Positions 19,502 through 33,294 of a stretch of 64,000 nucleotides of DNA are shown here, piece by piece. Every line of letters begins with the position of its first letter. The stretch's first letter is position 1. A program made the position numbers and the translations under genes. Below the pieces are notes generated by a model. That model saw nothing but the letters and a program-made list of their open reading frames with translations. It was not told where the DNA came from and did no database searches. This stretch comes from Pseudoalteromonas sp. N1230-9 (GTDB taxonomy: Bacteria; Pseudomonadota; Gammaproteobacteria; Enterobacterales; Alteromonadaceae): contig NZ_CP090419.1 of the NCBI RefSeq assembly GCF_032716425.1, positions 1,413,001 through 1,477,000 on the forward strand, in the 5' to 3' direction.

Positions 19502-20815
19502 TTATTGGCTCTTCAGGTAAATAGCAGGGTTGGTTTTGCACACCAGCCAAGCAGGGTAAAGTCCAGCAATAACACAAGTACTAATGGCTATAACAGGAGC
19601 ACTCAAGAGCATGCTTAAATCCATGGTTGCTAGGCTTTTATAATAGGTATAACTTTGGCGCACACCTAAAAGGCCAACTTGAGCAAGAATGATCCCAAAA
19701 ATGCCGCCTAAAAACCCTAGCATGGCTACTTCGACGATGTGCTGGTAAAAAATTTGTCGTTTACTCGCGCCAAGGGCTCTTCGTACACCCACCTCAGAAG
19801 CTCTTCGTAAAAATTTAGCAAGCAGTAAACCAAGAATGTTCGCAAGGCATACAGCCAAAAACATAAAGCTAAGACCAACAAGAATCTCATTATCTTCACT
19901 GACTACATTGTTGTACTGCATCCACTCATTCACGTCCCGTAGTTTGGCCTCTAGTTGCTCACGATTGAAGCGACCTAGCTTTTGTTGTTCTTGCATGTAA
20001 GCCATCAAGAAATCTTGGTAAGCCTGTTTTTCCTCAGGCGTTTTAAGTTCAACCCAAAATTGTAGCCACACTAACTCTGAATTTAACTTATCGTTGAATG
20101 TATTGGTTTTTTCGTGTTTCCATCCATTTGTGTTACCCCAGTTTTCTAGCTGACGCGCTTTCATAAGGCTAAAAGGGAGGAATAGTTGCTCTGTTTTATT
20201 GAATGAGCCGTTATTTAAATCGTAATACTTAGTTGTAATATCCCAATCATCAATAACACCCACCACCTCGTAACTGGCATCGTCAAGGTAGATAATTTTT
20301 CCAATCGAATTTTCGCCAGCAAATAATTTGTCATTCAGTTCTTTGCTGATCACGACAACGGGTGCAGCATTTGCCTCTTGTTGCTCGCTCCAAACACCTC
20401 CATATAGAAATGACAAATTAAACATATCGAAAAAGTCAGGTGTAGTGAGGCGAGCTTGGCCAATAAAAGGTTTTATTTTGTCTGAGTCTAAATAAACCGA
20501 AAAGCCAGTGCGTACCATAGTGACACGTTTGCCACCTGCATCCGCTTTATTCAAATTCACAGCGTCTTGGTAGGTCAATTGTAAGGGTAGGTTGTCCTTA
20601 GTCCACCAAGTGCTGCCATCATCCATAATTTGAAGCTGTACGCTGTAAAGTTGGCTGCTTTTTTCAGGGATCGGATCCGCCGACATCATGTGATAAACAG
20701 ATAGGCTTGTCATCGTGACACCAATACCAATAGCAATGGCTAGCACCATTAAAAAGCTCACTAATGGCGTGCGCTTAAAGCTACGCCAGCTTAAATCTAA
20801 ATAATGAAGGAACAT
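19502..20815 (-). CDS. MacB/FtsX-type ABC transporter permease (first)
   Basis: The 437-residue permease begins with a membrane helix (about residues 18-40), followed by a roughly 270-residue periplasmic domain and three C-terminal helices. The coupling segment 'ASEVGVRRALGASKRQIFYQ' matches FtsX/MacB permeases. It follows the ATPase gene after 2 nt and precedes the second permease by 10 nt. Sequence differences from its neighbour argue for a heterodimer rather than a recent duplication. Confidence 0.88.
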   Translation of the reverse strand: MFLHYLDLSWRSFKRTPLVSFLMVLAIAIGIGVTMTSLSVYHMMSADPIPEKSSQLYSVQLQIMDDGSTWWTKDNLPLQLTYQDAVNLNKADAGGKRVTMVRTGFSVYLDSDKIKPFIGQARLTTPDFFDMFNLSFLYGGVWSEQQEANAAPVVVISKELNDKLFAGENSIGKIIYLDDASYEVVGVIDDWDITTKYYDLNNGSFNKTEQLFLPFSLMKARQLENWGNTNGWKHEKTNTFNDKLNSELVWLQFWVELKTPEEKQAYQDFLMAYMQEQQKLGRFNREQLEAKLRDVNEWMQYNNVVSEDNEILVGLSFMFLAVCLANILGLLLAKFLRRASEVGVRRALGASKRQIFYQHIVEVAMLGFLGGIFGIILAQVGLLGVRQSYTYYKSLATMDLSMLLSAPVIAISTCVIAGLYPAWLVCKTNPAIYLKSQ

Positions 20816-20817
20816 GA

Positions 20818-21525
20818 CTACACCCCTGCAGCTTTTAAGTTTTGAGTGCCTTGATACAAGGTTAGGTCTGCGAGTTGACCATCAACGACCTGAATGTTTC
20901 GAGGTGCTCTGCGAGCAAGTTCAGGATCGTGAGTAACCATCACAATAGTTGCGCCATCACGATTTATTTGTTCAAGCAATTCCATTACTTGGCGAGCCAT
21001 TAAGCTATCAAGGTTACCCGTTGGCTCATCGGCAAGTAAAAAACGAGGTTCACCAGCAAGGGCTCTAGCAATAGCTACACGTTGCTGTTGTCCGCCAGAT
21101 AGCTGTTGAGGGAGATGTTTAGCACGTGATGCTAGACCAACTTGCTCTAAACATTGCTCAATTCGACGTTTACGCTCGGCAGCTTTAATTCCACGGTAAC
21201 GAAGTGGTACTTCAATATTTTCGTATAGGTTCAAGTCAGGGATGAGGTTGAAACCTTGGAAAATAAAACCTATTTTTTGATTACGAAGGTCGGCACGCTG
21301 ATTGTCATTGAGTTTACCGACATCAATACCGTCTAATAGATATTGGCCCTCATTAAATGGCTCTAGCATTCCTGCAATGTTTAAAAAAGTGGTTTTACCT
21401 GAGCCGCTTGGGCCTGTCACTGCAATAAATTCACCCTCATCTACTTGTAGGTTAAAATCACGAAGTGCATGAGTTTGTACCATTTCAGTTTGATACACTT
21501 TATTGATGTTATTCATTTTAAGCAT
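20818..21525 (-). CDS. ABC transporter ATP-binding protein (LolD/MacB type)
   Basis: The 235-residue ATPase has Walker A GPSGSGKTT, Q-loop 'IFQGFNLIPDLN', signature LSGGQQQR, Walker B 'FLLADEPTGNLD' and the switch histidine in 'VTHDPELA'. The 'TGNLDS' form places it in the LolD/MacB/FtsE branch that pairs with FtsX-type permeases. It sits between the adaptor and permease genes with very short gaps, so it should energise the two-permease exporter. An AAGGAATT ribosome site precedes the start. Confidence 0.93.
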   Translation of the reverse strand: MLKMNNINKVYQTEMVQTHALRDFNLQVDEGEFIAVTGPSGSGKTTFLNIAGMLEPFNEGQYLLDGIDVGKLNDNQRADLRNQKIGFIFQGFNLIPDLNLYENIEVPLRYRGIKAAERKRRIEQCLEQVGLASRAKHLPQQLSGGQQQRVAIARALAGEPRFLLADEPTGNLDSLMARQVMELLEQINRDGATIVMVTHDPELARRAPRNIQVVDGQLADLTLYQGTQNLKAAGV

Positions 21526-21543
21526 AATTATAATTCCTTGTTG

Positions 21544-22800
21544 TTAACGTAAAACGAGTACCGGTGCTTGTTTATAACGGTCGTAGTTAGAGATGATTAA
21601 TTGATCGCCAGCTTGAACGCCTTCTAAGAGCTCCACAGCGTTAATGCTGCTAGCGCCTGTTTTAATATCGATTAAGTAAGCCATATCACCATCGATTCGA
21701 TAAGCACGCGTCCCACCTTGTTGTAAAAAGGCGCCGCGCTTTACTTGTAAAACATTGTCGCGATTTTCTAAGAGAATGCGGGCTGTGAGACGCTGATTTT
21801 GGCGAATTCCAACCAGTTCATCATCAAATCGCACTCGTGTTGTCACTTCACGGTTGTTTACTTCCGGTGATATTGCTGACAATGTTCCCGTCACATGACG
21901 AGCACCGAGCGTTAGTTCGACTTGCATCCCTAAACCTAATTCATTGGCATAACTTTCTGGCACTTGAAGCTCGGCTTCAAAGTTACTTAAGTCCACCAAA
22001 GTCATTAATGGCTGACTTTGAGTTACGGCCTCTTTTTGTTGAACAAGTAAATTCCCCACGATGCCGCTCACACTGGCTATGATAGTTAGGTCATTTACTT
22101 GGCGAAATAAATCATCAACGATAAGCTGCTGTCTTGCTAGATCTCGCTCTGCGGCTTTTAACTCAAAGGCAAGGGTATCTTTAGCAAGCGCAACCTCTTG
22201 CTCAGCATGTTTATAAGAAAGTTTTGCTCTTGCTAAATCATCGACTGCTTTTTCTAAATCAATTTGGCTTATTAAGTTTTTCTTTATAGATAATTGGGCA
22301 CGACGGTTTTCACGGTCAGCAGCATTAAGTTCGACCTGAGCAAGGTCGAGCGCTTTCGTTAAGCTTAGTTTTTGTCTACGTGCTTCAAGTTGCTTGCGTT
22401 GAAGCTCACCATCAAGCCTTGCAAGTACAGATTGTTGCTGTTTTAGCTCATTTGTTAGCTCAGGGCTTTTTACAATTGCGATGATGTCATCTTTTTTTAC
22501 GCTGTCACCTGCTTTTACTTTTAAATCCACAAAGCCGCGTTCAGGGCTGTATACTTTGGGCGCATTTGCAGCAACGATTTTGCCACTTGCGGCGACATCT
22601 CTAATGAGAGGTTGCTGAGTTACTTTGCTGATTTGTAGGCTTGCTTTTTCAACGGAAATACTGCCTTCGGTGTCCGCAAAAATACTGCCTATACCAACCG
22701 AGCCAATTAATAATACACCGATAATTAGTGCAACTGGTTTTGCAAAGTTATTCCTCTTTGTCACCGAGATATCCTGAGCACTGGTATCTTTTATCATCAT
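21544..22800 (-). CDS. HlyD/MacA-type periplasmic adaptor protein
   Basis: The 418-residue membrane-fusion protein has an N-terminal helix (about residues 20-42), split biotinyl-lipoyl-like halves ('GFVDLKVKAGDSVKKDDIIAIVKSPE'; 'IIASVSGIVGNLLVQQKEAV') around a long coiled coil (about 110-235), then beta-barrel domains. It would bridge the MacB-like permeases to an outer-membrane TolC-type channel, which is not encoded here. The second ATG (22797) has better spacing to the AAGGA ribosome site than the first (22800). Either overlaps the stop of a 30-codon membrane ORF, implying translational coupling. Confidence 0.9.
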   Translation of the reverse strand: MMIKDTSAQDISVTKRNNFAKPVALIIGVLLIGSVGIGSIFADTEGSISVEKASLQISKVTQQPLIRDVAASGKIVAANAPKVYSPERGFVDLKVKAGDSVKKDDIIAIVKSPELTNELKQQQSVLARLDGELQRKQLEARRQKLSLTKALDLAQVELNAADRENRRAQLSIKKNLISQIDLEKAVDDLARAKLSYKHAEQEVALAKDTLAFELKAAERDLARQQLIVDDLFRQVNDLTIIASVSGIVGNLLVQQKEAVTQSQPLMTLVDLSNFEAELQVPESYANELGLGMQVELTLGARHVTGTLSAISPEVNNREVTTRVRFDDELVGIRQNQRLTARILLENRDNVLQVKRGAFLQQGGTRAYRIDGDMAYLIDIKTGASSINAVELLEGVQAGDQLIISNYDRYKQAPVLVLR

Positions 22801-22889
22801 AGTTCCTTAATGTTTTCAACTAACATAATCATGAAACCCACTACTAGCATGGTGAGTGGCGATGCAATAAATAAACTAAAAGTGAACAT
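22797..22889 (-). CDS. Small predicted membrane peptide (30 aa) heading the ABC exporter operon
   Basis: On the minus strand an ATG at 22889, preceded by an AAGGACAGG ribosome site, opens a 30-codon frame. The product starts MFTFSLFIASPL, continues with an uninterrupted hydrophobic helix and ends LVENIKEL. Its TGA stop (22799-22797) overlaps the adaptor start. The hydrophobic helix, strong ribosome site and stop-start overlap support translation. I recognise no family. A regulatory or stabilising subunit of the exporter, or simply a coupling ORF, are both possible. Confidence 0.6.
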   Translation of the reverse strand: MFTFSLFIASPLTMLVVGFMIMLVENIKEL

Positions 22890-22923
22890 GTCCTGTCCTT
22901 AAATCTGCTGATGTGATCTTATA

Positions 22924-22940
22924 TACCAACAACATGCCAA
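22924..22940 (-). promoter_or_regulatory. Sigma-54-like promoter of the ABC exporter operon
   Basis: On the minus strand TTGGCATG (22940-22933) matches the -24 element YTGGCAYG completely. The -12 element reads TGGTA at the correct distance, keeping the G but with T for the usual C. It lies about 35 bp before the small membrane ORF, and an NtrC-family activator is encoded in the same unit. Confidence 0.5.
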
Positions 22941-22993
22941 CTTTTATTTTTTTGATTTATAAGGGGTTATTTGTTTTGTTGATGTTGTTTCAA

Positions 22994-23005
22994 TGTCCGC
23001 GGACA
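22994..23005. promoter_or_regulatory. Palindromic upstream activator-type site 1 (TGTCCGCGGACA)
   Basis: A perfect 12-bp palindrome about 60 bp upstream of the sigma-54-like promoter. Its centre is 20.5 bp (two helical turns) from the centre of site 2, as expected for two dimers on one DNA face. Confidence 0.6.
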
Positions 23006-23006
23006 G

Positions 23007-23033
23007 AAAAAGTGTCCGCAGCGGACACTTTTT
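23007..23033. promoter_or_regulatory. Palindromic upstream activator-type site 2
   Basis: GTGTCCGC-A-GCGGACAC (23012-23028) sits inside A5/T5 flanks, making a perfect 27-bp inverted repeat with a single central base. It shares TGTCCGC/GCGGACA with site 1. The A/T flanks also make it terminator-like, but no gene ends here. A weak third half-copy (GTGTCCAGCGAGTC) is at 23113-23126. Confidence 0.6.
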
Positions 23034-23043
23034 AATAAGTGGG

Positions 23044-23059
23044 TTTACGTGCGCGTAAA
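23044..23059. promoter_or_regulatory. TTTACG-N4-CGTAAA operator, copy 1
   Basis: TTTACG-TGCG-CGTAAA is an inverted repeat that recurs exactly 160 bp downstream. It resembles TTTACGT-type palindromes that I associate with MerR-family LiuR regulators in gammaproteobacteria; the assignment is tentative. Confidence 0.5.
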
Positions 23060-23203
23060 GAGCAAGCTTTTAGGAGGGTAAGCGTAAATAGCTATCTAAA
23101 GAGTTACAGCAAGTGTCCAGCGAGTCTGGTTTATGTGAGTAGGTGGTATCTAAATTCTGCATTATCATTCAAAAAGTGAATATTTATTCATTTCAGGTGT
23201 CAG

Positions 23204-23219
23204 TTTACGTTAACGTAAA
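23204..23219. promoter_or_regulatory. TTTACG-N4-CGTAAA operator, copy 2
   Basis: TTTACGTTAACGTAAA is a perfect 16-bp palindrome 260 bp before gltB with the same arms as copy 1. Two sites 160 bp apart could support DNA looping over the divergent promoters or act on each promoter separately. Confidence 0.55.
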
Positions 23220-23361
23220 GAGTGGTTTTTGAAATTTTTCTTTTACAAGTTGTTAAATATGACACCAGTGTCATAAAAAAATAACGGTGAAAATACGTCT
23301 AAATGTAAAAAATTAGCATAGAATTTACTAAGTGCATTTAAATGAGAAATATTCATGAATA

Positions 23362-23375
23362 TGAATATGTATTCA
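23362..23375. promoter_or_regulatory. ArgR-type box upstream of gltB
   Basis: TGAAT-ATGT-ATTCA fits the ARG-box core (TGAAT N4 ATTCA). A neighbouring ATTCATGAAT at 23351-23360 adds half-sites. ArgR takes part in control of E. coli gltBDF, so a role here is plausible. Confidence 0.45.
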
Positions 23376-23477
23376 AAACTCTATTGACTCAGAGATTATT
23401 TGGCGATAGTTTTGTTCGTCTGCTAGCCCTGTCACAAGAGACTAAAGGGCTGGTCGTTGTAGCAAGGGGAGGGGTCT

Positions 23478-29359
<5,882 letters not shown>

Positions 29360-29375
29360 TTAGACTCTCTTGGTT

Positions 29376-29410
29376 AGTAAAAAAGCAAGCACTCAGCTTG
29401 CTTTTTTACT
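29376..29410. terminator. Terminator after gltD
   Basis: A perfect 15-bp stem (AGTAAAAAAGCAAGC and its complement) with a 5-nt ACTCA loop contains A- and T-tracts, so it can act in both directions between gltD and the convergent membrane protein gene. Confidence 0.92.
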
Positions 29411-29446
29411 TTAGGCTAGTTGTTTTATTTATTACGCTATTGGTCA

Positions 29447-29845
29447 TTACCAACATCCAATCAAGGCATTCCTTACTTTCATTTTATGACGTTTTAGGAG
29501 TAAATAGGCTGTACCAACTACAATAAGGTGGCTACCTATAAACAACCAAATAATGGTCGATAAGGCTTGGCTAAAGTAGCCTAAAATACCACCCAATGCG
29601 ATCATCAAAAAAGCAGACACATTTAGAACAGATTGTAGCTGTAATTTAAATCTTAAGTGTTTCCAGCGACTAAATACCAGTAAAAGTAAAGCAACAATAG
29701 GCAAAGCAATCACTAATGCTTCGACTAAATACAGCCAAACAGATATAAAAGGGCTTGCTGTATCCACAGATTGTGATGCACTTACTGGGGTTGATGTCAT
29801 CGCTATTGAAGCTGTCACAAATAAAGCTAATTTGCGAAATATCAT
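29447..29845 (-). CDS. Small membrane protein of unknown function
   Basis: The 132-residue protein starts with a probable signal sequence (MIFRKLALFVTASIAMTSTPVSA) and then has three hydrophobic helices separated by basic segments ('SRWKHLRFK', 'KRHKMKVRN'). I do not recognise a family. The chosen ATG at 29845 gives a proper signal sequence; a TTG five codons earlier is possible, and neither has a clear ribosome site. It lies downstream of recN on the same strand, separated by a GCGCTTAAGCGC palindrome (29868-29879), and is probably an inner-membrane protein. Confidence 0.6.
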   Translation of the reverse strand: MIFRKLALFVTASIAMTSTPVSASQSVDTASPFISVWLYLVEALVIALPIVALLLLVFSRWKHLRFKLQLQSVLNVSAFLMIALGGILGYFSQALSTIIWLFIGSHLIVVGTAYLLLKRHKMKVRNALIGCW

Positions 29846-29899
29846 TATTTTAATGTCCAATTTATGAGCGCTTAAGCGCCCATTACTTCTCTTAAAAAA

Positions 29900-31573
29900 T
29901 TATGCATGTGCGCTTATTAACTCTTTCGCATTTGCTCTTGCTGTTTTGCTAATATTATCGCCCCCAAGTAGACGTGCAATTTCGTCTATACGGCCATCTT
30001 TTGAGAGTGTATTCATTTGTGTAAAGGTTTCGCCATGAGCAATTTCTTTGGCAACAAAAAACTGTTGATGCCCAGAGCTGGCAACTTGAGGTAAATGTGT
30101 AACGCATATAACTTGAGTTGATTTCCCAAGTTGGCGCAGCAGCTTTCCTACGGCGGATGCTGTCGGGCCTGAAATACCCACATCCACTTCATCAAAAATT
30201 AAAGTTGGTGTGGTCACGCGCTCTGCAATAATAACTTGAATAGCTAAGCTAATACGCGATAACTCACCACCGGATGCAACTTTTGATAGAGCTTGTAAAG
30301 GTTGACCAGGGTTAGTCGATACCAAAAACGAGACTGTGTCAAAACCCATTGCGCTAGGTGCTTTGTCGGGTGTTTGTTGTATATCAATCGCAAACTTGCC
30401 ATTTTCCATTGATAGATTAACCATGCTATCGCTAATTAGCTGATTAAGCGTATCAGCGTAACGATGGCGACTTTCACTTAATAATTGAGCCGCTTGCCTG
30501 TATTGTTCAAGCGCGTCGCTAATTTCGCTTTCAAGTGCGCCAAGGCGGTCGCTGTTATAGCTAATTGATGCTAATTCTTCTGCGATTGATTGATGGAACT
30601 CAACAAGTTCTTCAGGTTTAATGTGATGCTTACGCGCCAAGTCCATGATGCCAGTTAAGCGAGTTTCTACATCGTCTAAACGGGCAGGGTCTAGATCTGT
30701 CATGTCAACATAACCACGGATCTCTCGGCTAGCTTCTTCGACTTGCACTGCAGCTTCATTTAAAAGCGTGGCGATACCCGAGAGGTTCTCATCATACCCT
30801 GCAAGTTCAGTAAATTGCTGGGCACTGTGTTGTAGCAGTGAGCATGCACTTTGCTCATCAGCTTCATATAAATGCTGCAATTCACGTTGGCATGATTCTA
30901 AAATAGTTTGGCTGTGGCTTAATTTGTGATGCTCGACTTCTATTTCTTCAAACTCACCAGGTAGTAAAGCAAACTCATCTAATTCGGCAACTTGATACTC
31001 GAGTAACTGCTTTTGCGCAGCTTGCTGCTGTTGTTGTTGCTCAAGATGATTAAACTCTTTTAATAATGCTTGGTAAGCTTTATAGCGCTCTTTAACATCA
31101 GCAAGCAATGTCGTGTGACCAGCATACGCATCGAGTAAATGCAGTTGATGATCAGATTTTAATAGATGCTGGTGGGCATGTTGGCCATGAATCGATATTA
31201 AGTACTGGCCAAGCTCTTTGAGTTGTGCAGCAGTCACTGTGCTGCCATTGATGTAGCTTTTACTACGACCATTTTTGCAAATCACACGACGTAACAGACA
31301 TTCGCCTTCAGCATTCGATAACAAATGATGCTCTAAGAATTGCTGCGCTAAAGGAAGCGTTGAAATATCAAACTGCGCACAAATTTCTGCACGGTCAGTG
31401 CCAGGGCGAACGGCTGTTGCATCGGCTCGTTCACCTAAACACAATGAGAGTGCATCTATTGCAATTGATTTACCGGCACCTGTTTCACCGGTAATGGCTG
31501 TCATACCATGATGCCATTCCGTACTTAAACTACTTACAATGGCAAAGTTTTTAATTTCTAACCCAATTAACAT
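29900..31573 (-). CDS. recN: DNA repair protein RecN
   Basis: The 557-residue SMC-like protein acts in double-strand break repair. It has Walker A GETGAGKS at residues 29-36, two long coiled-coil arms (about 150-360) and C-terminal signature/Walker B elements ('VASGGELSRISLAIQV', 'LIFDEVDVGISG'). Length matches E. coli RecN. Two LexA boxes lie directly upstream, the nearer touching the start codon, so strong SOS induction is expected. The ribosome site GGATGGA lies inside the nearer box. Confidence 0.97.
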   Translation of the reverse strand: MLIGLEIKNFAIVSSLSTEWHHGMTAITGETGAGKSIAIDALSLCLGERADATAVRPGTDRAEICAQFDISTLPLAQQFLEHHLLSNAEGECLLRRVICKNGRSKSYINGSTVTAAQLKELGQYLISIHGQHAHQHLLKSDHQLHLLDAYAGHTTLLADVKERYKAYQALLKEFNHLEQQQQQQAAQKQLLEYQVAELDEFALLPGEFEEIEVEHHKLSHSQTILESCQRELQHLYEADEQSACSLLQHSAQQFTELAGYDENLSGIATLLNEAAVQVEEASREIRGYVDMTDLDPARLDDVETRLTGIMDLARKHHIKPEELVEFHQSIAEELASISYNSDRLGALESEISDALEQYRQAAQLLSESRHRYADTLNQLISDSMVNLSMENGKFAIDIQQTPDKAPSAMGFDTVSFLVSTNPGQPLQALSKVASGGELSRISLAIQVIIAERVTTPTLIFDEVDVGISGPTASAVGKLLRQLGKSTQVICVTHLPQVASSGHQQFFVAKEIAHGETFTQMNTLSKDGRIDEIARLLGGDNISKTARANAKELISAHA

Positions 31574-31592
31574 ACTGTTTATCCATCCAGCT
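31573..31592 (-). promoter_or_regulatory. LexA (SOS) box 1 at recN
   Basis: The core is CTG-N10-CAG (31575-31590) in a TACTGT...CCAGCT context. It abuts the recN ATG, so LexA bound here would cover the translation start region. Confidence 0.7.
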
Positions 31593-31596
31593 AATT

Positions 31597-31616
31597 AACT
31601 GTTAATTTATACAGTG
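31597..31616 (-). promoter_or_regulatory. LexA (SOS) box 2 at recN
   Basis: AACTGT...ACAGTG with CTG-N10-CAG (31599-31614) and an AT-rich centre is a close match to the gammaproteobacterial SOS box, 24 bp from box 1. Multiple boxes are also known at E. coli recN. Confidence 0.85.
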
Positions 31617-31646
31617 TTTTTGGGTTTTGCAAACTAAATTTGTATT

Positions 31647-32204
31647 TTAGGTTAATTCTGTGAGCTGTTCTTGTTGGTTTAAATCTTCAATCTCTTGGGG
31701 GGCAATACTTTGCTGGTGATCATCAATTGATTCGATAGAAGGGTAGAACTTGATAGTCTCAACCAATGAAGGGAATGTTTCTTGATAAAAGGTTTTATTA
31801 AACTCGATACCATTACGAGGCAGTTGCGCCATAAAATATTGCAAACGGTCTGCAAGTTGGTCGTGTTCAGCTTCACTTTGTAAGCGACTTGCCTCTGCAA
31901 TGACCGTATTGATAAATAAATCACTGATATATTCGAGTTGATTTAAATTTTCTTCATTATGTGCTTGCACGACGAAATAGTTACTCGTTATTTGGTGTAA
32001 GCTGCCTATATTTTTAGGGCGAATGAGCTTGGCTTCACTAAATTCAATTAACTTGATTTTGAAGTCATTGTTGATTTCTTTTACGCGTTGATTGAAGCGC
32101 TTTTTTTCTGCTTCGATTGCTTTTTGACGATTACTTTCGATGATCCAGTAACAACCTAGCAAGGTGATCAGCAACAGTAGAGCAAGAAAAACGATATAGC
32201 CCAT
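31647..32204 (-). CDS. Membrane-anchored coiled-coil protein, unknown
   Basis: The 185-residue protein has one N-terminal membrane helix (about residues 3-22), a basic/acidic helical stretch predicted to be coiled coil (about 24-60) and a soluble, helix-rich remainder ending in a Gln/Glu-rich tail. I recognise no catalytic motif or family. It lies between nadK and recN on the same strand, with 73-95 bp gaps and no obvious terminators, so it may be part of a nadK transcript. Topology suggests a cytosolic domain tethered to the inner membrane. Confidence 0.65.
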   Translation of the reverse strand: MGYIVFLALLLLITLLGCYWIIESNRQKAIEAEKKRFNQRVKEINNDFKIKLIEFSEAKLIRPKNIGSLHQITSNYFVVQAHNEENLNQLEYISDLFINTVIAEASRLQSEAEHDQLADRLQYFMAQLPRNGIEFNKTFYQETFPSLVETIKFYPSIESIDDHQQSIAPQEIEDLNQQEQLTELT

Positions 32205-32299
32205 TTCGGATTAGATTCCTTAAATAATTACAGCTTTAAGTCTGAATATTTTGCGCTAATCACTTTGACTTGGCAATTATTTAAAGCAAAAAATGTGTT

Positions 32300-33184
32300 T
32301 TAAAATAACCGACTTCCCCAATTCAGTTTTTTTCTCAGAACATTGTAGTAAGAATAGTCTTTAGGGTGGATTAGCCGTAAACGTTTATCAGCTTTTTTTA
32401 TCACCACTTCATCACCAGGTAATACTGCCAGCACCACATGACTGTCACAACTAACTTGTAAACTGTCGGTGTTTTCAAGGCTCAGTTTCAGGCGAACTTC
32501 GTTATCGGCATCAACAACTAAAGGGCGACTTGAAAGAGTATGAGGAAACATAGGCACAAGTGATATTGCGTTCAGCTCAGGGGTTAAAATTGGCCCACCG
32601 CCAGATAATGAATAAGCTGTTGAGCCTGTGGGTGTTGAGACTATTAAACCATCTGAACGCTGTGAAAAAACGAAATCGTTATTAATAAAGGCCTCAAACT
32701 CGATCATATGAGCGACTTTATCAGCATGAAGCACCGCTTCGTTTACGGCTGAATTTGCGCTTTTTAACTCAGCGTGGCGATACACCTCTACTTCTAGCAG
32801 AAAGCGTTTTTCTTCAATATATTGCCCACTAAGAACGTGTTCTAAGCTGGCTTCAAAGCCTTCTGGGTTGAGGTCTGTTAGAAAGCCTAAATTGCCACGG
32901 TTAACGCCAATAACAGCAACATCAAAGCGTGCTAAAACTCTTGCCGCACCCAGCATATTTCCATCACCACCTACTACAATGGCTAAATCCGCACGTTCGC
33001 CTAAATCGACTAGCTTTACTAATTGCTCACTGGGCACATCTTCAAGTTGCCTTCCAGTACGTTGTTCAACAAGGACTTCAAAACCTAATGCGAGCAAAAA
33101 AGTATGAAGACGTTGTAATGTGTTGGCCGCACCTGAGTGGTTGGGCTTGCCGATTAAGCCGATGGTTTTGAACGGTGAATCCAT
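32300..33184 (-). CDS. nadK: NAD kinase
   Basis: The 294-residue enzyme phosphorylates NAD to NADP. The GGDGN motif is at residues 72-76 (numbered from the chosen start), followed by '[11 protein letters not shown]', 'NEAVLHAD' and '[16 protein letters not shown]'. The start is ATG 33184 ([16 protein letters not shown]), which gives the usual family length; a frame from 33223 adds 13 residues absent from the family. It is divergent from the HrcA-like gene, whereas in E. coli nadK faces grpE directly, so the HrcA-like gene is inserted between them here. Confidence 0.96.
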   Translation of the reverse strand: MDSPFKTIGLIGKPNHSGAANTLQRLHTFLLALGFEVLVEQRTGRQLEDVPSEQLVKLVDLGERADLAIVVGGDGNMLGAARVLARFDVAVIGVNRGNLGFLTDLNPEGFEASLEHVLSGQYIEEKRFLLEVEVYRHAELKSANSAVNEAVLHADKVAHMIEFEAFINNDFVFSQRSDGLIVSTPTGSTAYSLSGGGPILTPELNAISLVPMFPHTLSSRPLVVDADNEVRLKLSLENTDSLQVSCDSHVVLAVLPGDEVVIKKADKRLRLIHPKDYSYYNVLRKKLNWGSRLF

Positions 33185-33247
33185 ATTGTGTGCACTTAGC
33201 GATGTCATGCAGATAGAGTACATTAAAAATTAAAGCTTTGAAAATAC

Positions 33248-33274
33248 CTTGAAATAAACATGCTATGCCCAGAT
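33248..33274 (+). promoter_or_regulatory. Possible sigma-32 promoter of the HrcA-like gene
   Basis: CTTGAA at 33248-33253, a 13-bp spacer and GCCCAGAT at 33267-33274 match the RpoH consensus with two mismatches in the -10 element. Confidence 0.5.
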
Positions 33275-33294
33275 ATTAACTTGCAAGAGATAAG

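Larger units (their letters stand above)
22890..23477. other. 588-bp intergenic regulatory region between the exporter operon and gltB
   Basis: No convincing coding frame is visible. It holds a divergent pair of control regions: near the left end a sigma-54-like promoter and two TGTCC/GGACA palindromes for the exporter, and toward gltB two TTTACG-N4-CGTAAA palindromes and an ArgR-like box. The listed sites cover much of it; the remainder shows AT-rich runs without clear structure. Confidence 0.7.

Noticed and set aside
23007..23033. Terminator reading of the A5/T5-flanked palindrome
   Set aside because: It has the form of a terminator, but no gene ends nearby on either strand, and it shares its core with a second palindrome two helical turns away, so an activator site fits better.
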